Origin: Alisma plantago-aquatica
Lineage: Eukaryota > Streptophyta > Magnoliopsida > Alismatales > Alismataceae
DNA length: 64,000 nt
NCBI GenBank assembly: GCA_963693085.1
Contig: OY856409.1
Span: 1,163,650,749-1,163,714,748, forward strand
Reading direction: 5' to 3'
Within the stretch, counting starts at the first letter, position 1; each line of letters begins with the position of its first letter. Shown here piece after piece: positions 49,547 through 60,559 of this stretch. The notes beneath the pieces are model-generated. The model saw nothing but the letters and a program-made list of their open reading frames with translations. It was not told where the DNA came from and searched no databases. Position numbers and translations under genes: made by a program.

Positions 49547-49550
49547 TAGG

Positions 49551-49946
49551 AATGTTGCCCTCAAAATTCAATAATCAAACAAACAAGTCAGGGTATGCTT
49601 TTTCCATGTCCATCTTCAGTTCCCATGTGGCCTCATCCTCTCCATGGTGCTTCCAAAGAACTTTTACCATCTCTATATTCTTACATCTGAGTTCTTTCAC
49701 CTTGGTATCTAGAATCCACAAAGGTGACTCAGGATATGTCAGCTTCCCTTGAAGCTCAATAGGCTCAATGCTCAGTACATGGCTCGGATCTTGCACATAT
49801 CACTTCAGATTGGACATGTAAAACACATCATGAATCATACTATACTGAGGGGGTAACGTAAAACGGTATGTTGCTTCACTAATCCGTTCTAACACCTCAA
49901 ATGGACCCACATATCGGGGGCTTAACTTTCCTTTGTTCTTGGTTAT
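49551..49946 (-). pseudogene. Integrase C-terminus and chromodomain-like tail
   Basis: Read on the minus strand, 49994-49800 gives KNKGKLSPRYVGPFEVLERI (the GPY/F module of gypsy integrases, whose first residues come from the adjacent solo LTR side by chance), and 49796-49575 gives SPLWILDTKVKEL then VKVLWKHHGEDEATWEL, the chromodomain-like tail. It is the direct continuation of the integrase at 53691-54694; the solo LTR sits between. Confidence 0.85.
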
Positions 49947-52900
49947 TGTAAAGACCAAGTCTCTACTATAAACCATGGCAACCAAAATTATCAATTGTGT
50001 AGCAGCGGAAATTTAAATCTTGACTTTATTCAAAATGTATAAATAGTACATTACAAATTTTTCCCAAAAGGGGTACATCTAAATACAAGGAACTAGGATC
50101 TAGGTAGAGGAAGACTTAGACTAAGCCAATATTGTCTCCAAACAAAAACAACTTAATATTTAAAGGCAATTATGAACATGCAATCTATATGTTCCCTTTC
50201 TTCTTGTCCGATCCTTAGCCTTAGGTTCACCAAGCTTCCATGCCACTCTGTTCCTAACTTGGATGGTTGGGGTCATCCAACAAGAGAAAGATAAAAGTAT
50301 GTGTTATTCAAGAGAAATAGGACAATTAAATAATCTAAAGCATTGTAATATAAAAGATTCTCTACAATAAGAGATTTCAAAAGAAATGAGGCAAGTGTAT
50401 GAATAAGAGAGAGAAAACTACCATAATCAATCACCACAATAACAATCACATAGCATGAATATATTAAGACACAAAGTCATCTCAATGTAGGGTGAGGCAC
50501 CTACCGGACCTCACCAGTGGTAGGGGGACTAAAACCCCAGTGCCTAAAAAGTGGCAGGGGGACTAAAACCCCAGTGCCTAGTATATAAATTGGCAGGGGG
50601 ACTAAAACCCCAGTGCCCGATAGGAGGACTAAAACCTCAGTGCCCTATGGGTGGTTTGTACTCATGTACACTACATTGTCATTTGGCCTAAAATGCATCA
50701 TGCTTAATAGTCACTTGGCAGTAGTGAGAAGTAAAAGAACATTACAACATTGCAAAATGGGAATAAAACCCAAATAATTAATCTCAATAGATGAGTCATC
50801 ATAGGCAACAACATTATCTGAGTATTTCAAAAAGATGAGCCAACATAGGCAATAGCAAGATTCAAGAGTTACAATTGAATGAACCACATAAGCAATAGAA
50901 GCATCTCATAAGTAAGGAGCCAAATAAATGCAATTAGAAGGATAAAAAGGCTAGCACAATAGTGATGTAGGGTTGAATAAGAGCCCAATTGAAGGATAGG
51001 TGTGATTTGCACATATACATTCCACATTCATCATTCATTGATAAATAATAGGATTCACATACATAGGGGCCACATACATAAATAGGTGTCACATACCTGA
51101 TCTTCATGATTAATGGCTTGTTCAGTTGTTATACTTGGTCCCCAAAGTTGAGCACTCACCCTAGGAACACATTATATACATTAGATAAAATCAAAAGAAC
51201 AAGTGGATGCATTCCTATTATCCACTTTCATAGTGTATTTTATTCCGATTCTAATTGCCTAAAGGCGTATTAGGGATTTTAGTTTTTCTTACAAGCATTT
51301 GTGAATACATAAACATCTCTTATTGTATATATGGGTAAACAAGTATGTATATTAAACTAAATATAAATCGTCTGATTTACTTATTCCCTGACACTGGTTA
51401 CGTATATGCATATCTACACATCTTATTTATCCAATTTTTCTCAATAGATTTCCGCAATTAGAGTAACCAAGGACAAGACGTGTATGTTATTGTTACTTAC
51501 CAATACGTTAGCATATATAGGTATTCGTATGCGTACCAGTATGACTAGAATATACGATAAGAGTAAAACATTATTTCATAATTGGTATACCGCATGTCCT
51601 TATTGGTATCCGAGATCTCTGTTATCACGTCTATATGTACTAAGCTCTTTTATCAGGAAGATACCAAACCCACTAACATGTGTTTAGCAAGACCACACAT
51701 ACTTATATTCTCACATTGTTTTAAGGCTGAACTGACTACGACCATATACAAAGTTTTGGTATCACATAGTCGATTAATTTGTTATCTAGGATTCATGAAA
51801 AATATCATATATATTAGATATTACTTTTCCGTATAGGTACAGCAGCATACATATACATGTCTGTATAAGACACATTACAGAATCTGAAAGCAGAACTTCT
51901 ACTGAAATTTTATGTATTACCTAACTATTGAAACTTAACTATATATACATATACGATAAATATATTTTATTGGTCTGTCATGAGTTGAGTCGTTTACCTG
52001 TGATTAGATAGACGTTGCTGATCTTTAATAACCGGTAAAGCTGGCGATCCTCTAAGGTCTGGGTTCAACTTGGAGTTCAGGTCGGTGCCCGTGGTGGTGA
52101 AAGTAGTACCCACTCCAGACTTGAGGTCACAACAGGGATGTTCGCCAATGGTCGTGGTAGGTTACGACGCAAGGGAGAATGATAGAGGCTCCAGTTGGCA
52201 GCACCTCCAGGCCATGTTGCAAACAACTACAACAATAGCGACCTTCTGAACAGAATTTGATGGAGAAGAAGGTTGGGCGGCAAGGATAGAATCAGATCTG
52301 TAGGCCATGGTGCTGGTCGGGATTGGCAGGCGTCGTTAAGTCTGCCCAGATTTCATTGAATCGCCGAGGATGGAGAAGAAAGGTCGACGACGTGTCAGAG
52401 TCTGTAGGTCCGTACCCTGTGGTGGTATGCTCGTGTCTGGGCAGCACCGCGTTGGCGTCGGACCAGTGGAGGAGCCAGGCGGAAGGAGGGGGCGACGAGG
52501 TGATTAGTCTGCAGATGTTTGGACTCCTTGCCGCAAAAGATGTCTGAGATTTTGGTGTTGGATTCAATGGTGCTCTCAGAGGTTGGATCATCAACCAGCC
52601 TCATCGGAGGAGGAGGGAGTTGGCAGTCTTTGGCAAGATGGAACCAGCAGATGCAGGTAGCGGCTGGGTCTAGACGATGATGGTGATGGGGTGTCAGGTC
52701 ATGGGCGTCGACTGCTAGGCGCAGACGGAGGGAGAGGATTGAAGACCAGGGTTAGGATGAGAAACTGGAATAGAGGGGGAGAAGAAATAGAAGGAGGGCA
52801 GGGAAGAGGAAGGCGAAGAGGAAAAGGAAAGGCAGAGGAGAGGGATAGAGGAAGAGAGAGCGACGGCCGTTTACTACCATCGCGGACGCTGGGAAAGCGC

Positions 52901-53690
52901 AAGGAGAACGCTGGGGAGACGGCAGACCGGACTGAGGGAATTAAATGCTATCAATGGCATGGAAATGTAATTAAGGTGAATGAAAGAGAAATATCCCAAC
53001 AATTAATTGAGTGGGTAAATGACATCCGATTGACCTCCAATTTTGTGTGATGGTAGAATAAGTAAATAATTACACCAGAAAAATATTATTATTGTATTTT
53101 GAATAATTTAAGACCACCAATTATACTAGTGGCACATTTGTTATTTTAGAGTTTTAGGTGGGTGAAATAATCAATGTATTCTTTCATATTCTTGTTGAAA
53201 TTATAATATGAAATTTATTATCCATATAAAGTATTTTCACTAAATTTTATATAGTGAATGAATTTTCGTATCATGATTTATGAAAAGGTAATAATTGAGT
53301 CATTTCTTGCATTTTTTATTATTTACCAATAATTTGGCCATAAAAATTGATATGTGCGCATGTTAAACTTTATATTTTCTAAATAAAACATTAAATGAGA
53401 TTTTATGCAAAATAAGATATTTAATTATACTAGGGTTAAAAATGGTGATTTTACATTATTAGTCTCTAATTAAAACACTAGTTGAGATATTTACGCAAAA
53501 ACCCATTCATTGCCATGAATGTGGGAAAATCTAGATTTCACCATCAACAAATACTCAAATTCAATATTGAGGCCAAAGAAGATACAAAAGGATGGGGAAT
53601 TTATGAAAAAGGTCCAAATGGACTAGAAGGCCAAGAAAAGCTCAAAAGTGGGTAAATTGCAGGAAAGACCCTGGGATTCAGTATGTTACA
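49947..53690 (-). mobile_element. Solo LTR (3.74 kb) inserted in integrase
   Basis: Flanked by the 5-bp duplication GTTAT at 49942-49946 and 53691-53695, with ends TGTAAAGACC ... GTATGTTACA. On the minus strand it starts TGTAACATACTGAATCCCAG and soon gives AGGGTCTTTCCTGCAATTTA, a typical gypsy LTR opening. No internal region or ORF is recognisable; the 119-codon frame at 52691 is low-complexity. It belongs to a different family from its host. Confidence 0.9.
50519..50648. repeat. GGGGACTAAAACCCC short tandem array
   Basis: Four copies spaced about 31-39 bp of GGCAGGGGGACTAAAACCCC followed by AGTGCC; each has a GGGG/CCCC mini-hairpin. Spacers vary. Located in the solo LTR. Confidence 0.9.
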
Positions 53691-54694
53691 GTTATAGCAC
53701 CGAGCGGTCAGATTTTCAAGAATACATGCTCTCCCACAATGAACTGTACGTCAGTCCGCTTCGCATCAGCATATGACTTCTGTCGATCCTGGGCTCTCTT
53801 CAGCCTCTGCTTGATCAAAGTGACTTTATCTACATACACTTGAAGCTCAACTGACCTCAATAAGGTCCTCTCACCGACATCATCCCAGTGTAGCGGTAAC
53901 TGACACGGTCTCCCATAAAGAGCTTCATACGGAGGCATCCCGATACTGGATTAGTAGTTATTGTTATAGGCGAACTCAGCTAAAGGTAAGTATTGCTCCC
54001 ATGATCCACCCCAATTGAGCACACAAGCTCTCAACAGATCCTCTAATGTCTGGATCGTCCATTCTGACTGACCATCCGTCTGGGGGTGATAAGCGGTACT
54101 AAACTTCAACCTTGTACCAAGTTCCTCTTGTACTTGCTTCCACAACTTGGAAGTGAACTTCGGGTCTCTATTCAAGATGATGGAACTGGGTACACCATGC
54201 AAATGTACTATCTCTCTGATATACAACTCATCTAGGTCTGACACCTTGGTAGTGGTCTTCAGGGAAAAGAAGTGTGTTGACTTGGTAAGGCGATCTACCA
54301 CAACCCATATCGCATCATGACCTCTCTTGGTCTGGGGTAGACCCACCACGAAGTCCATGGTGATTTGTTCCCATTTCCATTCTGGAATCTCTATCAACTG
54401 TAAAAGTTCACCGGGTCGTTGGTGTTCAACCTTCACCATCTGGCATGTAAGATAGCTGGCCACATATGCCATAATGTCTCTCTTCATTCCTGGCCATGAG
54501 AAATACCTCTACATGTCCTTAAACATCTTAGTAGTTCTTGGGTGTATCGTATACTTAGAACCATGAACCTCTTGCATGATATGTTCCTTCAATGGTGAAT
54601 CCTCAGGAACCCATATACGGTTCTCGAATCTCATCCCACTGTCTACCCCCACCGAGAGACAGGTATGTGGCTTAAGGATTAAGGAATCCTCCAT
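53691..54694 (-). pseudogene. gypsy integrase core (minus strand)
   Basis: Frames 54697-54509, 54487-53951 and 53938-53708 are consecutive parts of one integrase. The N-terminal part has YTIHPRTTKMFKDM and then a stop at about 54508. The zinc pair is damaged (YLTC in place of C-x-x-C). The core keeps the first aspartate (MDFVVGLP) and the glutamate (TDGQSEWT) but has LNRDPKF where the family has SDRD, so the second catalytic aspartate is asparagine. YEALYGRPCQLPL and FIVGEHVFLKI follow. It is broken by stops and by the solo LTR in its C-terminal domain. Confidence 0.9.
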
Positions 54695-56150
54695 CAAATT
54701 AATATTAGATACATTAATAAGATGTCATCGACGTAAGTATAATTAGTTTAAGCGTAAACTAAAGTTTGATTGTATGCTTATGTATATGGCTCTAGTGAAG
54801 ACCGTAGCTATCCCCGTGGCCACCGACAACCCAGCTAAGGGTGGTTTGCCTCCCCACAAGGGAAAGGGGTCTTCTGAGAAGAGGAAGAGGAACCATGGTG
54901 GTGAGTCCTCTAAAAAAAAGAAAGAGACCTGAGGGAGCCTCGGATGAAGGCCCCGATCCTAAGCCAGTACCCTTTGATAACCCCGAGATGGAACAGGAAG
55001 AGGAACATATGTCTAAGGATGAAGTCAACTTGGAAGAGAACTAGACCGGTGGTCCAGGACTAACAATGGTGGTTCACACCCCTAATGCCTTATGGATGGT
55101 ACAGCAGAAAAGGCTAACTGAGGCCATTAGTGCCCTGGCCCTCAGGGACATAGCTAGAGATGAGAATGGTGAATCACTTTCCGTTCATCCCTGACTCGGA
55201 GTCACCATTCTGGACTTCGTCAAGATGAACATCGTGAGATTCTGGGGAGAGGATAAGACCAAAGTGGTTGACAAAGCGGATGCTTTGTTGCTGGTAGTCG
55301 AGAATGGTTTCTGCGTGCTTGAGATACAGCCAAACAAGAAGGTTCTTTTTGCTGCTCACCTCTAGGAAGGAGCAACCAAGATATGGTGGGAAAAGAACAT
55401 CATGGGACAAGATCTAAGTGAAGAACTGATGGCATGGACCGACTTCAGGACGATCTTCACCGCCAGATTCATCCCCACCTTAGCTAAGAAGGAGAAGGAA
55501 AGGGAGTTCACCAACATGACCCAGGGTAACTTATCCGTTGCTGACTTTGGTCGCAAGTTTCACATCCGGGAGTGCTTTGGACACATGATGGATGAGGAAA
55601 GAAGGGTGGACCATTTCGTGGAGCATTTTCACCCTGCAATCAAACCACATGTGATGGAGAGTAAACTTGCAACCTTCACTGAAGCCTACAACACTGCCTT
55701 AGACATGGAGAGGACAGTGATGCCTACTCAGAACCCACCCAAGGGATATCTGGGTTTCACTAGAGGTACTCAAGGACAGAAGAATGACCATAAGAAAGGA
55801 CAAGGGTGTAACCACAACAAGGGAAAGCATGGACACAAAGGAAATTCATGTGGTGAGAGTCGCTTCCAGAAGTGTCATACCTACAGATGACACATCCTGG
55901 GAAATGTCACTTTGAGAAGAGGGTGTACTATCGTTGCCAGTAAGAGGGACACTTCATCACCAAATGTCCTCTGCCTTACCCGAGAGGCCCAGTGGTAGCA
56001 CAACCAGTGGCAGCAACACCCCCAAAAGGAGGAGGAGTACCAGCTGGAGGTCTACCTGTGGGAGAGAGAAGGCAAGCTAGAGTGTTCGCCATCGACAATG
56101 AAGAAGCCCAGGTGAATGCTAATAGGTTGATCGAGGGTAATAACCCATAG
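54695..56150 (+). pseudogene. Leader and gag of the inverted gypsy segment
   Basis: 54717-54770 matches the family leader at 35110-35195. The gag frame starts MALVKTVAIP at 54788 and has shifts around 54915. The capsid core is readable from about 55200 (ILDFVKMNIVRFWGEDKTK, VLEIQPNKKVLFAAHL, a stop, EGATKIWWEKN) and continues open at 55402-55890 (WTDFRTIFTARFIPTLAKKE, FVEHFHPAIKPHV). The zinc knuckle near 55930 reads YYRCQ, a stop, EGHFITKCP: its first cysteine is tyrosine and there is a stop inside. This is a retrotransposon capsid/nucleocapsid relic, opposite in direction to the element's own integrase. Confidence 0.85.
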
Positions 56151-56720
56151 AGTTTTCCTTTCAGTTTAGTTTGATCATGTAACATCAGTCGGTTACATTA
56201 TGAAACTATGTAGGCATTCTTGAAGTCATGTGACAAAATGTAAAAGCTCTTTTTGATTTTAGTTCTACTAATACTTTTAGTTCGAGAAATTTGGCAACTA
56301 TGCTTTGTTTGGACATCAAGGATTTAGGCTATGTTTTGGATGTCACAACCTCGAGTGGTCGAATATATACATCTCTTTTAAAAAACCCTATCTTGCCAGT
56401 TAAGTATTTGAGCCATTAGCTTCCCACTGACTTCATCCTCCTCGATATGAATGATTTTGATGTAATCATTGTTATGGATTGGCTTTACACCTATAAAGCA
56501 TAGATTGATTGTAGAGAGAAGAAGATTCTTATTAGGAATCTTGGTCAACCACACTTTACCATTTGAGGAAGGAGAGATGTGACTACCAGCCTTTATGTGT
56601 CAGCTTTGAAGGCTAAGCAGATGATATCCAAAGGCTACCAAGCATACCTAGCCATAGCTACCGAACCTGAGGCCAAGGTGCGACCCTTAGAAGAGATAGA
56701 GGTGGTTTAGGAGTATGCGG
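56151..56720 (+). pseudogene. gypsy protease relic
   Basis: Near 56250 FDFSSTNTFSSRN stands where the family has F-D-S-G-A-x-H-S-F; the aspartate is kept but the glycine is lost. Around 56440 LLDMNDFDVIIVMDWL then YKA and IDC match the second half of the domain. Several stops, so inactive. Confidence 0.7.
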
Positions 56721-58212
56721 ACGTGTTTCCAGATGATCTACTAGGGATCCCCCCTGAGAGGGAGGTAGATTTCTCTATTGAGTTAGCTCCCGGTACTAAC
56801 CCTATATCTAAGGCACCCTATAGGATGGCCCTAGCTGAGTTACTTGAGTTGAAAACTCAGTTACAAGAGTTGTTAGATAAGGGTTTCATCCAACCTAGTA
56901 CATCACCATGGGGAGCACCAGTCCTTTTCGTGAAGAAAAAGGATGGATCAGTCCAGATGTGTATTGATTACCGGATGATCAATCAGGCGACCATTAAGAA
57001 CAAGTACCCCTTACCCAGAATAGATGGCCTTTTTGACCAACTCAAATCGGCCTGAGTTTTTTCCAAAATCGATTTGAGGTCAGGATACCATCAAGTGAGA
57101 GTGAGAAGTGAGGATATATCTAAAATAGTTTTCCGAACCCGATATGGCCATTATGAGTTTGTGGTCATGTCGTTTGGGTTGTCCAATGCACCCAGTGTCA
57201 TTATGAACCTTATGAACAATGTGTTCCAACCTTTCCTTGACTCCTTTGTGATCATGATCATAAATGACATCTTGGTGTACTCTGATGACCTAGCCCAGCA
57301 CCGTAACCATCTGGGTAGAGTCCTTGATATCCTGAGAAAGCATAAGTTTTATGGAAAGTTCTGAAAATGTGAGTTTTAGATAGATCGAGTCATGTTTCTC
57401 AAACACATCATCTCAGGAGGAACGATCGTAGTAGATTCAGCTAAGGTGTCGGTAGTTTGAGACTGGCTTGCACACAAGAACGCCTCTAAGATTCGCAACT
57501 TCTTGGGGTTGGTCGGGTACTACTGACGATTCATCAAGGATTTCTCGTAGACAGCCTTGCCACATACCATGTTGACTCGAAAGGATGTGAAGCTTGTGTG
57601 GTCCGATGTATTTGAGGCTCATTTCCAGTAGCTAAAGAAGAAGCTGACCACCACCCTAGTGTTGACCCTACCTTCCAGCAATGAGGGTTTTGTGATATTC
57701 ACCGACACTTCAAAGATGGGACTTGGTTGTGTGTTGGAACAGAATCGGCATGTGGTTGCATATGCCTACCGACAACTCAAGCCCAATGATGTGAATTACC
57801 CGATGCATGACTTAGAATTGGCTGCTATCATCCATGCATTGAAGATATGGTGCATTACCTGTACAATGCTACCTTCGAGATCCTCACTGACCATAAGAGC
57901 TTGAAGTACCTCCTGACACAAAGAGACATGAACCTACGACAGTGACGATGGATGGAGTACATGAAGGATTATGACTTCACCATCACCTATCATCCTGGTA
58001 AGGCGAACGTCATAGCTGATGCGTTGAGTCAGAAACAACTCAGGTATGCAGTTGTTTTATCTAATCAGTGGAAGAGCTTAGAAGAGCTCGTGGAGTGGAC
58101 TCCACAACTATTAGAGGACTGAGTTCGATTGGCTAACATCTAGATCCAGTCAGAGTTGTTGGGCAAGATCGTGGCAACACAGTTGGCTAGTGGAGATCTC
58201 GACATGATGAAG
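56700..58212 (+). pseudogene. gypsy reverse transcriptase and RNase H
   Basis: RT is readable from 56723 ([60 protein letters not shown]). A TGA at 57053 precedes [13 protein letters not shown]. The catalytic box reads IINDILVYS, so the first of the two aspartates is asparagine. Stops near 57362, 57379 and 57460 follow. RNase H begins [16 protein letters not shown] at 57689 and frameshifts near 57855; [13 protein letters not shown] is seen near 57990-58025. The sequence breaks off at about 58212 just after codons for D-L-D-M-M, the point at which the minus-strand integrase fragment begins with M-E-D-S-L-I-L. Confidence 0.88.
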
Positions 58213-58620
58213 GGTACATCCAATCGATCAAACGTTTGAGAAAAACTTTGTGAAACTAGATTGATTATTCATAAATAACCACATACATGTTCTGTTGATT
58301 TGAGATAGAAATATTCCAGGCAAGTAGGAAATCCAAGCAAGAAAGCAAGCACACAACAAGATCTTGAAATAAGTATACAATTTCCTTTTACTACTCATGT
58401 TATCAGGATCTATTCAATCTAACTTGCTCCTTAGGGTTTCTACTTCTTTTTAGGGTTTCACTTGCAATTAGGGTTTTGCTATCACTTTTATCACTACAAA
58501 CCCTAAATAAGAAAAACTACTCATAAACCCTAATCATCTTATCCTATCTCTCCTAACAGGCTTAGGATCAATATTTATCAACATATTTCCATATATTTCG
58601 AATTAAACATAATCATCTCT
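58213..58620 (-). mobile_element. Fragment of the second LTR of the rearranged gypsy
   Basis: Matches 47447-47855 closely (TACATCCAATCGATCAAAC, then the AAGTAGGAAATCCAAGCAAG region and the telobox-rich part). It starts abruptly inside the LTR at the inversion breakpoint and is cut at 58620 by the CACTA insertion; the remainder should lie beyond the CACTA's far end. Confidence 0.88.
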
Positions 58621-58649
58621 CACTAGTACAGAAATGGGTTATAACGTCA

Positions 58650-60215
58650 CTACATGTAGGGTCGGTTTTACCAAATAACCGACTTTATATGTCAAAAAAA
58701 ATGCGGGCACCACTTAAGACCTCTTAGGTTGGTTTTTTTAAATAAACTGACCTTGTAATGTAACTCTATAGGGTCGGTTTTCCAAATAACCGACCTTATA
58801 TGTATATAAAAAATGCGGGCACCACTTAAGACCTCTTGGGTCGCTTTTCTTAAAATAACCGACCTTGTAGTGTATCTCTATAGGGTCGGTTTTCCAAATA
58901 ACTGACCTTATATGTCTATAAAAAACGCGGGCACCACTTAAGACCTTTTGAGTCGCTGTTTTTAAAATAACCGACCTTGTAGTACATCTCTATAGGGTCG
59001 GTTTTTCTAAAATAAGTGACCTTATAGACAATGTTTCCGGCGACAAAAATTTGCTTGGATTTGGCTTCCCACCTCCAACTATAGGGTCAGTTCTACATTA
59101 TAACCGACCCTATAGGGATCCTCGGTCGACAAATTCGTCGACCGAATAAGAGCTGAATTTCACGTATACAAGCACCTATAGGGTTGGTTTTTTCTTTATA
59201 ACCGACCTTAGAGTCCTCCTCGGATCAGCACCTTTAAGGTCGGTTGTTCCTACAAAACCGACCTTAAAGGCCTCCTCGATCAAAAAATTCGTCGACTGAT
59301 ATCTATTCTGGATCCAGATAGTTCACGCATGCATAAGCACATCTAGCGTCGGATTTGCACTTCTAACCGACCTTAGAGCCTTCCTCAGTCGACCAATATT
59401 TCGGCCGATTCACTTGGTCGACAAATTCGTCGACTGATAAGTACCTCTAAGGTCGGTTTTTCCTTAAAATTGACCCTAGAGGTACTTATGCGAAGGAAAT
59501 CTGGCTCTTTCTCGATCGACAAATTTGTCGACCGATATCTATTCTGGATCCAGATAGTTCACACATGTATAAGCACCTTTAGCATCGGATTTGCACTTAT
59601 AACCGACCTTATAGCCTTTTCGGTCGACAAATTTGTCGACCGATAAGGAGTCAGTTTTCATGTGTATAAGTAACTTTTAGGGTCGGTATTTTCTTAATAA
59701 CCGACCTTAGAAGTCCATTCGGTCGACAATATTGTCGACCGAAACATATCGGTCGAAGAATTCGTCGACCGATATCTATTCTGGATCCAGATAGTTCACG
59801 CATGTATAAGCACAACTAGCGTCGGATTTGCACTTATAACCGACCTTATAGCATTTTCGGTCGACAAATTTGTCGACCGATAAGGAGTCAGTTTTCATGT
59901 GTATAAGTAACTTTTAGGGTTGGTATTTTCTTAATAACCGACCTTAGAAGTCCATTCGGTCGACAATATTGTCGACCGAAACATATCGGTCGATGAATTC
60001 GTCGATCGATATCTATTCTGGATCCAGATAGTTCACGCATGTATAAGCACATCTAGCGTCGGATTTGGACTTATAACTGACCTTATAGCATTTTCGGTCG
60101 ACAAATTTGTTGACCGATAAGGAGTCAGTTTTCATGTGTATAAGTAACTTTTAGGGTCGGTATTTTCTTAATAACCGACCTTAGAAGTCCATTCGGTCGA
60201 CAATATTGTCGACCG
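58650..60215 (+). repeat. CACTA left subterminal hairpin array
   Basis: Alternates two palindromic units: TAGGGTCGGTTTT ... AACCGACCTTA (first at 58660-58685) and TCGGTCGACAAATTTGTCGA-type palindromes (first at 59122). More than ten of the former and about nine of the latter are present. The first units up to about 58990 repeat with roughly 120-bp spacing and share GCGGGCACCACTTAAGACCT. Confidence 0.9.
59500..60215. repeat. 238-bp tandem repeat within the CACTA subterminal array
   Basis: TAAGGAGTCAGTTTTCATGT recurs at 59643, 59881 and 60118, giving periods of 238 and 237 bp. Each unit holds two GTCGAC palindromes, a GATATCTATTCTGGATCC passage and two GGTCGG/CCGACC hairpins. An older, diverged copy is visible around 59280-59400. 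Confidence 0.92.
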
Positions 60216-60424
60216 AGGAACGACTAGAAAAACCAACCGTCGTAACGGCTAAAAAAATCAACCATCGTAACAGATAGAATTTCAACCGTTAACGGCTATA
60301 AATACGACCATTGACCGTCGTAACGGCTATTTTTCCGATCGACCGTTGGCCGACCGATAGACGATCGTTGCGGCTGTCGGTTGACAAATTTTCAACCGAA
60401 ATTGGCTCTGTTTTGCTATAAATA
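60190..60424 (+). promoter_or_regulatory. Promoter module of the second PF20167-like gene
   Basis: A GTCGACCGA palindrome (60196-60219) is followed by repeated AACCGTCGTAACGGCT-type motifs (60235-60335), a diverged TCGGTTGACAAATTTTCAAC palindrome (60379-60400) and TATAAATA at 60417-60424. The TATA box is 143 nt before the ATG at 60560, exactly as at 39608/39751. Confidence 0.7.
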
Positions 60425-60559
60425 GCACCCAAAACGATCCATTTCTTCACACCTTCACATTCTCACTTCTCTAGCTCCTCTCTAGTGTATTCTTGTGAAA
60501 ATCTTCAGCTTCTCTACATCCAATTCTTGCTTGCTATTTCTCCATTTCAAAGCAACGAA

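Larger units (their letters stand above)
46720..58620 (-). mobile_element. Rearranged gypsy element of the TGTAACGACCCC family
   Basis: Left LTR 46720-49532, polypurine tract, integrase tail (interrupted by a solo LTR), integrase core (to 54694), then an inverted leader-gag-PR-RT-RNase H segment (54695-58212), then part of the second LTR (58213-58620), where a CACTA element interrupts it. LTR and integrase point to minus, the gag-RNase H segment to plus. The second LTR resumes at the position equivalent to 47447, so about 0.73 kb of LTR and the primer site were lost at the right breakpoint. Confidence 0.8.

Noticed and set aside
52691..53050. 119-codon ORF
   Set aside because: Arg/Gly/Glu-rich low-complexity frame inside a TSD-bounded solo LTR, no domain likeness.
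60485..60559. N-terminal extension of the PF20167-like ORF
   Set aside because: The extension begins with GTG, not ATG, and the homologue at 39751 starts at the MASSST methionine.
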